A DNA stretch of 35,794 bases from UBA7236 sp964638865 (GTDB taxonomy: Bacteria; Bacteroidota; Bacteroidia; Chitinophagales; BACL12). The stretch covers positions 1 to 35,794 of the forward strand of contig CAZXBG010000017.1 of NCBI GenBank assembly GCA_964638865.1. Direction: 5' to 3'. Both the position numbers and the translations under genes were made by a program. This document shows, piece after piece, positions 25,942-34,351 of the stretch. The notes under the pieces were generated by a model. It did no database searches. It was not told the origin of the DNA and saw only the letters and a list, made by a program, of their open reading frames with translations. Position 1 is the stretch's first letter. Each line of letters opens with the position of its first letter.

Positions 25942-26682
25942 TTATTTGCTGCAATTGTTGCTGATAGCCAATACATAGTTGTCAATCACGCTCAGTGATT
26001 TTGCAGTTAAATCGCCTGAAAACCCCGTAATATGGGTATAATTGACCTTTTTCTGATATCCTTCAAGAAATCGATTGGCAAGTGAATAATAAGACCAATG
26101 CCACATTTCCTCGTTATAACCCGTGTCGCGTTCTGTTCCCTTTTCATTGTAGGATTGGCAAAATCCGTAGGTGCCTGCATTTTTACTCAGCCATGTATAT
26201 ACCTTAAAACCATAACCTGATGCAAAGTAGTTTGCCGAAGTGCTGTTGAGATCAACTTCTGTTCCCCAGTGGTGTCGGCTTGTTCCTGGCATGGCGCTGT
26301 ATTGCATAATATAACTCGACAATGCATTATCAGTATCAAATTTTGATTTATTCGTTTTCCATTTGTCTTCCCAAATCCACGATTGTTCAACAAAAGTTCG
26401 CGAGGCGGATATTACCTTTAATTGAATACCATCCTTTTTTGCGGCGAGATACATTTTATTATATGCAGCATAAGTTTCTTTCAACAGGAACATTTGTTTG
26501 CGATGCGCCATATTTTCCGGAATTTCGATAAAATTAGTATCTGTGTAATAATCGTTTTTTCCGATCAGAAATTCAGCAGTAATATATTCCTCTTTAATTG
26601 GAGGGATATTATTCATCGCCAGTTCATCAGAATTGATCGAAACAAACAAATTGTTCAAAAGTAAAATAAAGATTACCTGCAT
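25942..26682 (-). CDS. M15-family D-alanyl-D-alanine carboxypeptidase (VanY-like)
   Basis: The 246-residue protein carries the M15 zinc motifs: SRHHWGTEVDLN (His137 and Asp144) and EMWHWSY (catalytic Glu192, zinc ligand His195). SASRTFVEQSWIWEDKW precedes them, as usual for the family. M15B enzymes trim the terminal D-Ala from peptidoglycan stem peptides in the periplasm. The N-terminus (MQVIFILLLNNLFVSI) is a short, weakly basic signal sequence, so export is likely. It lies 64 bp behind the di-haem oxidoreductase gene on the same strand and could be co-transcribed, though no functional link is obvious. Confidence 0.88.
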   Translation of the reverse strand: MQVIFILLLNNLFVSINSDELAMNNIPPIKEEYITAEFLIGKNDYYTDTNFIEIPENMAHRKQMFLLKETYAAYNKMYLAAKKDGIQLKVISASRTFVEQSWIWEDKWKTNKSKFDTDNALSSYIMQYSAMPGTSRHHWGTEVDLNSTSANYFASGYGFKVYTWLSKNAGTYGFCQSYNEKGTERDTGYNEEMWHWSYYSLANRFLEGYQKKVNYTHITGFSGDLTAKSLSVIDNYVLAISNNCSK

Positions 26683-26746
26683 TTTTTACCCGTTATTATT
26701 TCAGGAACGAATATAGGAAGAAATTATTGTTATCTGCAATTACCAA

Positions 26747-28180
26747 TTAAAGTGATTCCAGGAATTCGATCAATTGATCGCGTTGTTTTTGTGGGAGTTG
26801 TTTAAATTCGTTTTTTGATTTTTCTGCTTCTCCGCCGTGCCATAAAATAGCTTCCGTTAAATTTCTTGCGCGACCATCGTGCAAATAATAAGTATGTTTA
26901 TTTACTGTTTGAAATAAGCCAATTCCCCAAAGTGGCGGTGTTCTCCACTCCTGCCCTGTTGCTTCAAAATCAGGACGTCCATCTGCTAATCCCTCTCCCA
27001 TATCATGTAATAAAAGATCGGTATAAGGTCGGATATTTTGATTGGAGAGAATTGGAAAATCAGGGTGTACGCCGGTTTGTATTTTTTCAATATGACAACT
27101 GTTACATCCTATTTCCGCAAATATTTTTTCTCCCTGCAAAACTTGTTTATCATCAACATTTCTTCTTGCAGGAACGGCGAGTGTGGAAGAATAGAGATGC
27201 ATTTTTTTAAGATCATCGCTGTCAATTTCAGGATCGCCACCATTTGCAAATTCGTTATATTGTTTTTGTGAGGATGTTAGATTTTGTTCCGGAAAATGTT
27301 GCGTGCTTATTCCCATATCTCCACTAAATGCACCTGAAATTTGTTGCAGGATATTGGGTTGATTTGCCTTCCATCCAAATTTACCTAATTGCACTTTTTG
27401 TTCTAACGAATTCCACACATAATTCGGTTTTCCGGATATACCATCTCTGTTTTTATCATCAATATCCGCGTAGGAAAGAATCGTATTTTCAGAAATCGCT
27501 TCCAACAATCCAAGCCCAATCATTTGCGGAGCTACCCTTGCAGAATACATAATATCATGCTGCATCTCTCCATAATTTAAATCACTAAAATTAATTTTTG
27601 GGTTTCGAAGGGTATAAGAATTACCATCATAAAAATTACCGCTTTTTTCCTCCCAGATTATTACATAGTTGCCTTCTTTTTTTAAACCATCTATAGCGTG
27701 TTCCTGAAACTGTCCTCCGTAATTCGGGTCGTCTAAAGGTTCACCATGTGTGCCTTTTCCGGGTATGCTCAATCGGACAATAAATCCCTGCGATAATTGT
27801 CCGGCAATAGTTGGTGGTTGACCCCTGCCATCCTTAAAATGACAACCGGAACATGACTTAGCATTAAAATAAGGACCAAGTCCATCACGCGCAGTTGTAC
27901 TCGAAGGTGCTTGCACCCAATTCTGATTAAAAAAACTATTGCCGACAAAAAATAATAATTCATCTTGCGAAGAAAGATTTGGAGCCGGCAGCGCAAAAGC
28001 ATTTACGCTTTGATCAAATACCGTAGTTTCTCCTCCCGATAATAATTTTTCAGTTTTAATTGAGGAAGCAGACAGAACATCTTTTTTTTGATAAGAGGCA
28101 AAACTGAATAATAAAATAAACACACCAATTAATATTACCGCTATGAAAGAATTTTTATATTTTGATAATATTTTTATCAT
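26747..28180 (-). CDS. Di-haem oxidoreductase (DUF1111/DHOR family), putative peroxidase
   Basis: This 477-residue protein has an N-terminal membrane anchor or signal (about 10-29, FIAVILIGVFILLFSFA). Two c-type haem sites are present: CSGCH at 110-114 and CNSCH at 359-363. The C-terminal words YYLHDGRARNLTEAILWHGGEA are typical of the di-haem oxidoreductase family. Relatives are predicted periplasmic redox proteins and are frequently paired with imelysins. Here the ATG overlaps the TGA of the upstream imelysin gene by one base (TGATG), indicating tight coupling. The reaction is unknown; electron transfer linked to iron handling is an inference from the partner. Confidence 0.9.
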   Translation of the reverse strand: MIKILSKYKNSFIAVILIGVFILLFSFASYQKKDVLSASSIKTEKLLSGGETTVFDQSVNAFALPAPNLSSQDELLFFVGNSFFNQNWVQAPSSTTARDGLGPYFNAKSCSGCHFKDGRGQPPTIAGQLSQGFIVRLSIPGKGTHGEPLDDPNYGGQFQEHAIDGLKKEGNYVIIWEEKSGNFYDGNSYTLRNPKINFSDLNYGEMQHDIMYSARVAPQMIGLGLLEAISENTILSYADIDDKNRDGISGKPNYVWNSLEQKVQLGKFGWKANQPNILQQISGAFSGDMGISTQHFPEQNLTSSQKQYNEFANGGDPEIDSDDLKKMHLYSSTLAVPARRNVDDKQVLQGEKIFAEIGCNSCHIEKIQTGVHPDFPILSNQNIRPYTDLLLHDMGEGLADGRPDFEATGQEWRTPPLWGIGLFQTVNKHTYYLHDGRARNLTEAILWHGGEAEKSKNEFKQLPQKQRDQLIEFLESL

Positions 28181-29376
28181 CAGTCTACAACATTTACATT
28201 AATTGTTAAACCAAGTTCTGTAGCAACTTTTGCAAATTGTTCTCCTAATTCCTGCATGGATAAAACGGCTTTCATCACTTGCGGCCGTTTATCTTCCAAA
28301 ACAATTGCGCGGTCGAATGGATAATAGATTTGCTGCAGATGGTTCATGCATTTTTTTATAAGGACCTCCGTTTCTTCATACAGTTTCACATTATGAGATT
28401 TAATTATTTCATCAATTCCGGTAACCTCCATAGTGGTTTTATCACTTCTCACGTAAGTACCATAAAAAATATTGATAATTCCTCCAAGATTAAATATCAG
28501 GTCTGATTTTGTATTATCGCTGAAACAACTTTGTTCATCTTCCTGGTTGGCATTATCATAGGCAGTGAACATTCTTTCACCGGCCATTTCAACTTTGCTC
28601 AATACAGCAATTCCAGTAATTATTTTTTGCAGGGAGATATTGGGATTATCATTAATAAATGTTGCGCGATAATTGTCCGCTTTCCCAGCCTCCCATTCCA
28701 ATTTTAAATAATTCAGATTTTCGATCAATAATTCAACTGCGGTACTGAGGTATACTTTTCTCCGCTCCGCATTTTTTGTTTCCGGTAAATAATCGCTGAA
28801 TGGTCTATTACCTGGTCCTAAAGAATCAAGATCCTGCCCCCACAGTAAAAATTCAATGGCGTGAAATCCTGCACTGATATTTTCTTCTCCGCCATTTTCA
28901 TTCATCTTTTTGAGCAATTCTTTATTTATGGTTGGATATTCCTCAGTATTATTTATGATGCCTGCATTTAGATTTCCAACAACATAATCTACATAAATTT
29001 CATCCAAAGGCCAGGCATTTAATAAACCTTCCACTCCGGTAGAGCCATTATCAATAGGTCCATCATAAAATCGAAATGCCTCTGTTTTGCCGTACACTTC
29101 GCGCGCTGAGCGCCAAGCAGTTTTTGCCTTTTCAAGATTTGCCTCTGAAGGTTCGGTTACCAATAAATTTGTGGCGGATTGAAGCTCCATTGCCAGAGTA
29201 TTGGCATCAGAATATGTTGCAAAAACAATATCACAATAGCCGGAAATTGTGTTTTTTGGAAGGGTTTCAACGTTGTTATTGATTGATTTACAGGATGTTA
29301 GAAAAGTGCCACAAACGATGAACCACATTAATGTGACACCGTCAGCTGTCTTTAAAACCCCATTCTTTAACCCCAT
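28180..29376 (-). CDS. Imelysin (peptidase M75/IrpA-like) lipoprotein
   Basis: The 398-residue product carries the imelysin motif GxHxxE as GFHAIEFLLWG (170-180). It also has AWPLDEIYVDYV upstream of that and LETLIKK-type helices towards the end, where it reads YYPFDRAIV. Imelysins are periplasmic proteins with a helical bundle, implicated in iron uptake and regulated by iron in several bacteria; proteolysis is doubtful. A lipobox-like FLTSC (Cys29) suggests a lipoprotein. The N-terminus before it is unusually long, and a later ATG at 29328 (MWFIVCGTF) would give a leader without positive charge. A Fur-like palindrome adjoins the start codon. It is the first gene of the pair with the di-haem oxidoreductase. 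Confidence 0.9.
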   Translation of the reverse strand: MGLKNGVLKTADGVTLMWFIVCGTFLTSCKSINNNVETLPKNTISGYCDIVFATYSDANTLAMELQSATNLLVTEPSEANLEKAKTAWRSAREVYGKTEAFRFYDGPIDNGSTGVEGLLNAWPLDEIYVDYVVGNLNAGIINNTEEYPTINKELLKKMNENGGEENISAGFHAIEFLLWGQDLDSLGPGNRPFSDYLPETKNAERRKVYLSTAVELLIENLNYLKLEWEAGKADNYRATFINDNPNISLQKIITGIAVLSKVEMAGERMFTAYDNANQEDEQSCFSDNTKSDLIFNLGGIINIFYGTYVRSDKTTMEVTGIDEIIKSHNVKLYEETEVLIKKCMNHLQQIYYPFDRAIVLEDKRPQVMKAVLSMQELGEQFAKVATELGLTINVNVVD

Positions 29377-29378
29377 TA

Positions 29379-29399
29379 GATTATAATCATTCTAAATAA
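29379..29399 (-). promoter_or_regulatory. Fur-like imperfect palindrome at the imelysin start
   Basis: On the minus strand TTATTTAGAAT-G-ATTATAATC reads as two imperfect half-sites around a central G, three bases upstream of the imelysin ATG. Six of nine paired positions agree. The TTTAGAAT-n-ATT pattern resembles Fur boxes, and imelysins are often iron-regulated. Its position would block transcription or initiation. Only one copy was seen. Confidence 0.4.
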
Positions 29400-29526
29400 C
29401 ATGCAAAAGTAACTACAAAATAGGCTGCAATTCAATACCGCATTGTAGGTATAGTCGGAGGAGAAACCTTTAAATTTCACCTTAGACATTTTACTTGCAA
29501 ATTGATTTCGCGGGTTTTTAAAACGT

Positions 29527-29541
29527 TTTTTGGCTAAAGCC
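29527..29541. repeat. First copy of the TTTTGGCTAAAGCC motif
   Basis: TTTTTGGCTAAAGCC contains the small palindrome TGGCT-AA-AGCC. The same 14-base word recurs at 29673-29686, about 146 bp away. The flanks (GGGATCTTTGAATGACTAAAG) are different, so this is a partial or diverged copy of a dispersed element. A frame of 69 codons across it on the minus strand is not credible as a gene. Confidence 0.55.
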
Positions 29542-29672
29542 GGGATCTTTGAATGACTAAAGTTTTTCTTAAGAAAGTAACACATTGTAAGCAGTGAAGC
29601 TTTTACTTGTTAACTTGAGTCGGCAAAGTATCTTTTTAGTTTTGGTTTTTGAGTATCTAGGGTTTGGCCTTC

Positions 29673-29730
29673 TTTTGGCTAAAGCCATTTTTATGTTGTG
29701 CTTTTGCCACGACCTGAAGGTCGTGGCAAT
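29673..29730. repeat. REP-like element: TTTTGGCTAAAGCC followed by a perfect GCCACGACC hairpin
   Basis: The word TTTTGGCTAAAGCC (29673-29686) is followed 17 bases later by a perfect palindrome, TTGCCACGACCT-GA-AGGTCGTGGCAA (29704-29729, 12-bp arms). The pair looks like one dispersed repeat unit. I recall similar units from other Bacteroidota intergenic regions, unverified. The whole gap 29377-29852 (476 bp) has no credible gene. It holds the Fur-like site, both repeat copies and a purine-rich, G-biased stretch at 29738-29835 that I cannot explain. Confidence 0.7.
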
Positions 29731-29852
29731 TAAATGAGGTGTGGGTAGAAAATGGAGTATGAAAAATAAATTGAGCGTGGAGAGAAAAGGGGGTGTGGTA
29801 GAAATGGGAGCCTAGGGAAATTTTGGGGTTGGGGAAATAAATTTTCGGATAA

Positions 29853-30398
29853 TTATTCTTTTCTGAAGAACCAGTTCTGAATTCCGGAAATATCACGAAA
29901 TTCAACCGGAATATTTTTAATATTGATGGAAACAGATCGAATATAAAACCAGGACTCTACCTTTCGTGGAATATCAATGGTATAAACTCCTGCAGTAAAG
30001 GGGATTTCGTTACACAAACAATATTGACAACCCGAATTACTTTTCATATTATATCCGTTGTAGATCAATATCATTTTGCGAAGATCCATTAATCTTTGAT
30101 TTACGGTGTCGGTTAGCCGATAAACTTCTATTTTGTAATTGTAGCCAAGCGGTTGGGTTTGACTTAATATCCAACAACTATCTTTTTTGGAATATTCCAA
30201 TTTTGTAAAAACATAATCGAGATCTTTTTGTGTGCTGTCGGTAAAAAACACGTCAGTTATTCTTATACCTAAAACATCACTCGTGAGATCTTTTCCGGAG
30301 ATATCAACTATAGTAAATCTGAATTCACTGGATAGGGTGCTGTCTTGTGCAAATAATTTTAAGGGAATAAACAGTAGGAGAAGTATCAGGTTGCGCAT
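29853..30398 (-). CDS. Hypothetical exported protein
   Basis: The 181-residue product has a clear signal peptide (MRNLILLLLFIPLKLFAQ) and no membrane segment after it. The mature part is mixed alpha/beta with a Cys cluster (SGCQYCLCNE) near residue 125 that could form a disulfide or bind metal. The C-terminus reads DISGIQNWFFRKE. I do not recognise the family. The start codon lies three bases after the stop of the tocopherol cyclase-family gene, so the two form an operon, but their functional link is unknown. Confidence 0.65.
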   Translation of the reverse strand: MRNLILLLLFIPLKLFAQDSTLSSEFRFTIVDISGKDLTSDVLGIRITDVFFTDSTQKDLDYVFTKLEYSKKDSCWILSQTQPLGYNYKIEVYRLTDTVNQRLMDLRKMILIYNGYNMKSNSGCQYCLCNEIPFTAGVYTIDIPRKVESWFYIRSVSINIKNIPVEFRDISGIQNWFFRKE

Positions 30399-30401
30399 AT
30401 T

Positions 30402-31385
30402 TCAATCAAAGTTCAGTAATTCTTTTGTATTTCCGGCAATCTCGAGTCCACCATTTCTGCCGGAATCCTTAAAAATAACAGTGTTTGTTTCTTTTTCAAG
30501 CAGCTTTAGGTGTATAACTGCATTCATACTTTCTTTTACTCTGCCCTCCATAAACCCTAAAACCGGAGATGCGAGTTCGGCTCCCTCTGCTCTGTCGGCT
30601 TTTATGGTGAGGATATGTTTTTTGTCTTCGAGAATGATATTAATATGCGCATCATCAAACTGCAGCTTTTTTAATTTTGCTCCAGTATAGGTTGCAAATT
30701 TTAATAATTTTCCATCCATTAAAAATGCACAGATAAATCCCACAAATGCACCGGTTAAAAAAGGGATTTTTGCTACAGAAAACTTAAAGGAATTTTGTGG
30801 TTTTGAAAAATGGTTGCTTTGCATCCATATCCAACTTGAGGGAAATGATCGTCCCCAGTCTTTTTCAATATATCCTCTGCCGCCGGTAAAATCAATTTCC
30901 CGGTTATTGATATTTAATTTCCCTGTAATATTAAAATCCAAACTCACAACCTGATGATAACACTCCATAAATGGAACAAAACTATACCAACCCATTATGC
31001 CGGGAGCTGTGAGTTTTTTAGGCCACAAAAATTGTTCGTCGAAATGTAAAAGACCTTTTACTTTTGGAAGGTCTAATTTTAATCTGTTGGAGGAAAAACT
31101 ATTTTCTAAAATTCTGATCTTGAATTTTTTACCACTTGGTTTGAAATCGATGGCATCAAATTTAAAATATTCGGCAGTGATGTTTTTACCGTCCAACACC
31201 TGGATGAAGGATTGTTTATTGCCTTCTGCATCCATTGCAATACCGGGGATTATTGCTATAGCAAAATTTTCCGTTTTATCCACTATTTTATAATACCATC
31301 CTTCAAAAAATGCCCTTTTCTTAAACCATCCATGATAGTTTTCGTGGTTGAAAAAGGCTTTGGCGTAGGCGGTTATTTTTGACAT
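30402..31385 (-). CDS. Tocopherol cyclase-family protein
   Basis: The 327-residue cytoplasmic protein matches the tocopherol cyclase (VTE1-like) family pattern: NHENYHGWFKKRAFFEGWYY at the N-terminus, PFMECYHQVVSLDF in the middle, and GRGYIEKDWGRSFPSSWIWM (about 170-190) followed by QSNHF. In plants and cyanobacteria the enzyme closes the chromanol ring of vitamin E. Nothing else in this window suggests tocopherol synthesis, and Bacteroidota are not known to make it, so the substrate is unknown. It is the first gene of a two-gene operon with the exported protein 3 bp downstream. Its upstream region is filled by the hairpin repeat array, which would have to contain or flank its promoter. Confidence 0.82.
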   Translation of the reverse strand: MSKITAYAKAFFNHENYHGWFKKRAFFEGWYYKIVDKTENFAIAIIPGIAMDAEGNKQSFIQVLDGKNITAEYFKFDAIDFKPSGKKFKIRILENSFSSNRLKLDLPKVKGLLHFDEQFLWPKKLTAPGIMGWYSFVPFMECYHQVVSLDFNITGKLNINNREIDFTGGRGYIEKDWGRSFPSSWIWMQSNHFSKPQNSFKFSVAKIPFLTGAFVGFICAFLMDGKLLKFATYTGAKLKKLQFDDAHINIILEDKKHILTIKADRAEGAELASPVLGFMEGRVKESMNAVIHLKLLEKETNTVIFKDSGRNGGLEIAGNTKELLNFD

Positions 31386-31452
31386 TAAGCGGAGGATTTT
31401 TTGGAGTCAGTAATATCTCAGGCAAAGGGTTTTATGGGTTTATTTTTTTTGG

Positions 31453-31880
31453 TTTTCGTGAAAAAAAAATGTGTCACGCAAAGGCACAAAGGGTTTTTGA
31501 AGTGTGTTTTTATTGGTGTGTTTTTTTTCTTTGCGGCTTTGCGTGAAAAAAAATGTGTCACGCAAAGGCGCAAAGGCGCAAAGGGTTTTTGGGTGTGTTT
31601 TTTTGGGGGTGTTTTTTTCTTTGCGGCTTTGCGTGAAAAAAAATGTGTCACGCAAAGGCGCAAAGGCGCAAAGGGTTTTTGGGTGTGTTTTTTTGGGGGT
31701 GTTTTTTTCTTTGCGGCTTTGAGGCTTTGCGGGAAAAAAAAACGTGTCACGCAAATGCGCAAAGTTTTTATGGGGTGTGCTTTTATTGGTGTGTTTTTAT
31801 TCTTTGAGGCTTTGCGAGAAAAAAAATGTGTCACGCAAAGGCGCAAAGGCGCAAAGGGTTTTTGGGGTGTGTTTTTTGGG
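31453..31880. repeat. Array of about five hairpin-forming repeats (84-99 bp period)
   Basis: Five tandem units begin with GTGTCACGCAAA at 31471, 31555, 31645, 31744 and 31828 (spacing 84, 90, 99, 84). Each has CGCAAAGGCGCAAAG-type words, a T/G-rich middle and, in the first four, a closing CTTTGCGGCTTTGCG-type arm followed by an A run. In unit 2 the arms 31558-31575 and 31619-31636 pair at 17 of 18 positions. Units 2 and 3 are almost identical; units 1 and 4 are diverged; unit 5 is truncated by the T9SS gene's stop. Long open frames cross it on both strands because two spacings are multiples of three; they have no protein-like content. Confidence 0.92.
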
Positions 31881-31881
31881 G

Positions 31882-34161
31882 TTATTGTTTAATAAATCCT
31901 GATGCATATATGCCAGTTTCTGTTTTGATTTTTAATCCATAAAATCCGGGTGGAAGATCGAAGACAGAAATTGTTTTTTCGAAATTATTTATTTCCATTA
32001 TTTCTACTGTGCGGCCCATGTTGTCGATAATTTCTAAAGAAAGAATGTTTTCTTTTCCGGAAAGGGTGATATTATCAGTTGTTGGGTTTGGGTAAATATT
32101 TATTTGGTATGTATCAAGCTCTGTAATTGATTCATACACTATAAAAAAATCAGAAATATATCTAGGCATTAACTGATAACCACTTGTATATGGAGCATCT
32201 GTATCAAATTGTGAACCGATCCCTTTAATCTGAAACATATTAGTTGTTAGGAGGGGATATATATAATTAATGTCATCTAATGTTACTGTAGATAATTCTG
32301 TATTGTCATCAATTCTTATTGTGAATATATCGGTTCCGTTAGAAACTTCAACATTAAAGGATGTTCCGTCTCCAAGCCACTGCAAGGGATCAACCAACGT
32401 GAAACCATCTATATTTAATTCTACAAGATCTGATTCTGTTCCCTCATTCAGATCTGTAACAAAAGTTGGCACTTTCAAAGCATTTCCACCATCAATATAA
32501 ATCAACGTATCCGCATCCACTTCTGTTAATCCGTTAAATTGATTTATTGCACCTAAAATATTTACTTCATCGCCTTCCACTACGGTATATCCGAATTCAT
32601 TATCGAAACTGAATACAGAAATTCCTCCTGTATTATCAATTAAGGTAAATTGTAATCCGCCATCCCAGAGATTAACTCCGTAAACAACTCCGGTGAGGTC
32701 GACTAATTCGCCATCGGAAACTGCATTTCCATCAACATCTTCTGTTGTAACTTCTGCAATATCATAAACTGTATAAGTTGGAGGTGTTGCATCATTATCG
32801 GTAATATTAATTTCAAAATCTGCAATAACTCCAATAACACACGTTCCGGAAATTACCGTTAAATTCATGAGTAACATTTCTGTGGATTCTAATTCCACAT
32901 CATCATTAATTGTTATATCAAAAGACTGTGAAGTAACACCGCCTGCTGTAAACGTATAATTTACAGGCAGGCTAAAAATATAATCAGAACCTGCCGTCAT
33001 GGTAGTTGCACCATCTAAATACATTTGTAATTCGCAATCGGCAGATTCGGTTAATTCAATTGTTCCGCTAACGGTTCCAATAGATTCATCTTCCGTTGCA
33101 CCAATAGTAGTAAAAGATGCAATTGGAGGAGTAACTAATTCATTATCTTCAATCGTGATCGTAAAGGTTGTATCTGCTCCTGCAGAACATCCGACACCAC
33201 TTGCAAGTACAATTATTCCTATTTCAGTGCCTTCGGCAACAACATCATCCACTAAACCATAAATAACAGTTTGCGTTGTAGGTCCACCTGCTACAAAATC
33301 CAATGCGAATCCAAACAAACCATAATCAAATCCCGGTGTAGCAGTAGCAGCAGCTCCATATCCGAAATTAATGGTGCAATCGGCGCTTTCCGATAAAGTT
33401 ACATCAAAAGTACCATCCAGATCACCTTCATTTACGGTAACCGCAGTAACATCAAAAGTATAAGTTGGAAGCGGAACAAATGGTCCGGCATTTATTACAA
33501 TATCATCAATGGCAAATTCATCTCTGGTTCCGGCGCCGCTCACATCATTTCCGTTCCAGCTCAAATAAAACAGAGCACCGTCAGCAAGCGATAGTGCTGA
33601 AATTGTTGTTGTAATATTTGTCATATAAGGAGTAAAGTCAGCTGCTTCGGGTGAAGTATAATCAGCATCCGGCACATTATACCAGGTTATATTATCATAG
33701 GAATAGGATAAATTAAAACTATTTGCCCTGTTTGCATCATTTAATATATATACGGTGTAGGCTACATCGAAGGAGCCTATTACTTCACCGGTGTTATTTT
33801 GCAATTTTAAGATAAAACTGCCCGGTGTAAAGTCCCCATCAACCGGCTGCACCATTAAACCTTGATTGCCAACTATATCTACTGCGTAAACTCCCCCTGT
33901 GATAACAAGACCCATAGTAGCACCCCTTGCAAAATCGCCGGAAACAGCAGTTCCGCCAAATGCAACATCTCCTTCGCTGAAGCCAATAGCGCTCCAGGTA
34001 TCAGAATTGAGCATACCTGCACCGCCTCCGGGTTGAAATCCCGCACCCGCAAAACCTGTGAAATCTATTGTTTCGGGACTGCCAATGCCTGTTATGCTCA
34101 ACTGTGCATATAGGTAAGTACCTAAAAAAGAAATAGTTATAAGAAGTAATATTTTTTTCAT
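31882..34161 (-). CDS. Large secreted T9SS protein with two Calx-beta-like repeats and an OB-fold-like domain
   Basis: From the ATG at 34161 the product has 759 residues with signal peptide MKKILLLITISFLGTYLYAQ. The frame extends 16 codons upstream, but that form lacks a proper signal. Residues 20-230 form an N-terminal beta-rich domain (GAGFQPGGGAGMLNSDTW; FYLSWNGNDV) resembling lectin-like sandwich domains. Two Calx-beta-like repeats follow at about 235-345 (VNEGDLDGTFDVTLSESADC) and 347-458. An OB-fold-like domain lies at about 459-675 (LVDLTGVVYGVNLW, GDEVNILGAINQFNG), and a T9SS sorting domain starts at about 685 (INIYPNPTTDN). A surface binding role is inferred. A TAAATTTG -7 box is 33 bp upstream. 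The gene ends directly at the hairpin array. Confidence 0.83.
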   Translation of the reverse strand: MKKILLLITISFLGTYLYAQLSITGIGSPETIDFTGFAGAGFQPGGGAGMLNSDTWSAIGFSEGDVAFGGTAVSGDFARGATMGLVITGGVYAVDIVGNQGLMVQPVDGDFTPGSFILKLQNNTGEVIGSFDVAYTVYILNDANRANSFNLSYSYDNITWYNVPDADYTSPEAADFTPYMTNITTTISALSLADGALFYLSWNGNDVSGAGTRDEFAIDDIVINAGPFVPLPTYTFDVTAVTVNEGDLDGTFDVTLSESADCTINFGYGAAATATPGFDYGLFGFALDFVAGGPTTQTVIYGLVDDVVAEGTEIGIIVLASGVGCSAGADTTFTITIEDNELVTPPIASFTTIGATEDESIGTVSGTIELTESADCELQMYLDGATTMTAGSDYIFSLPVNYTFTAGGVTSQSFDITINDDVELESTEMLLMNLTVISGTCVIGVIADFEINITDNDATPPTYTVYDIAEVTTEDVDGNAVSDGELVDLTGVVYGVNLWDGGLQFTLIDNTGGISVFSFDNEFGYTVVEGDEVNILGAINQFNGLTEVDADTLIYIDGGNALKVPTFVTDLNEGTESDLVELNIDGFTLVDPLQWLGDGTSFNVEVSNGTDIFTIRIDDNTELSTVTLDDINYIYPLLTTNMFQIKGIGSQFDTDAPYTSGYQLMPRYISDFFIVYESITELDTYQINIYPNPTTDNITLSGKENILSLEIIDNMGRTVEIMEINNFEKTISVFDLPPGFYGLKIKTETGIYASGFIKQ

Positions 34162-34290
34162 GATGTTATTTTTGAATGCTTTTAAAAATGTCGTCAAATT
34201 TAAGAACAATTCCTTACTTCTTAATATTAACTAAATATCAATTCTGTTAAAACTCAAAGGGAGCTTTACACAATATTTTTTAAAAAAAAT

Positions 34291-34320
34291 TTGCTTTCTT
34301 GACAGATATACGGATATTTG
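34291..34320 (+). promoter_or_regulatory. Possible promoter of the YqgE/AlgH gene
   Basis: TTG at 34291-34293, a 19-bp spacer and GATATTTG at 34313-34320, one mismatch from TAnnTTTG. The ATG is 31 bp downstream of the -7 box. Confidence 0.38.
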
Positions 34321-34351
34321 AAAAAATTATTTATCCTCCCATAATTTAACT

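Noticed and set aside
29376..29905. Minus-strand frames of 69 and 82 codons in the imelysin upstream gap
   Set aside because: They run through the GGCTAAAGCC/GCCACGACC repeats and have no protein-like pattern.
31401..31892. Long open frames on both strands across the hairpin array (163 and 142 codons)
   Set aside because: They exist because repeat spacing is partly a multiple of three. The translations are repeated low-complexity words, so this is a repeat, not a gene.
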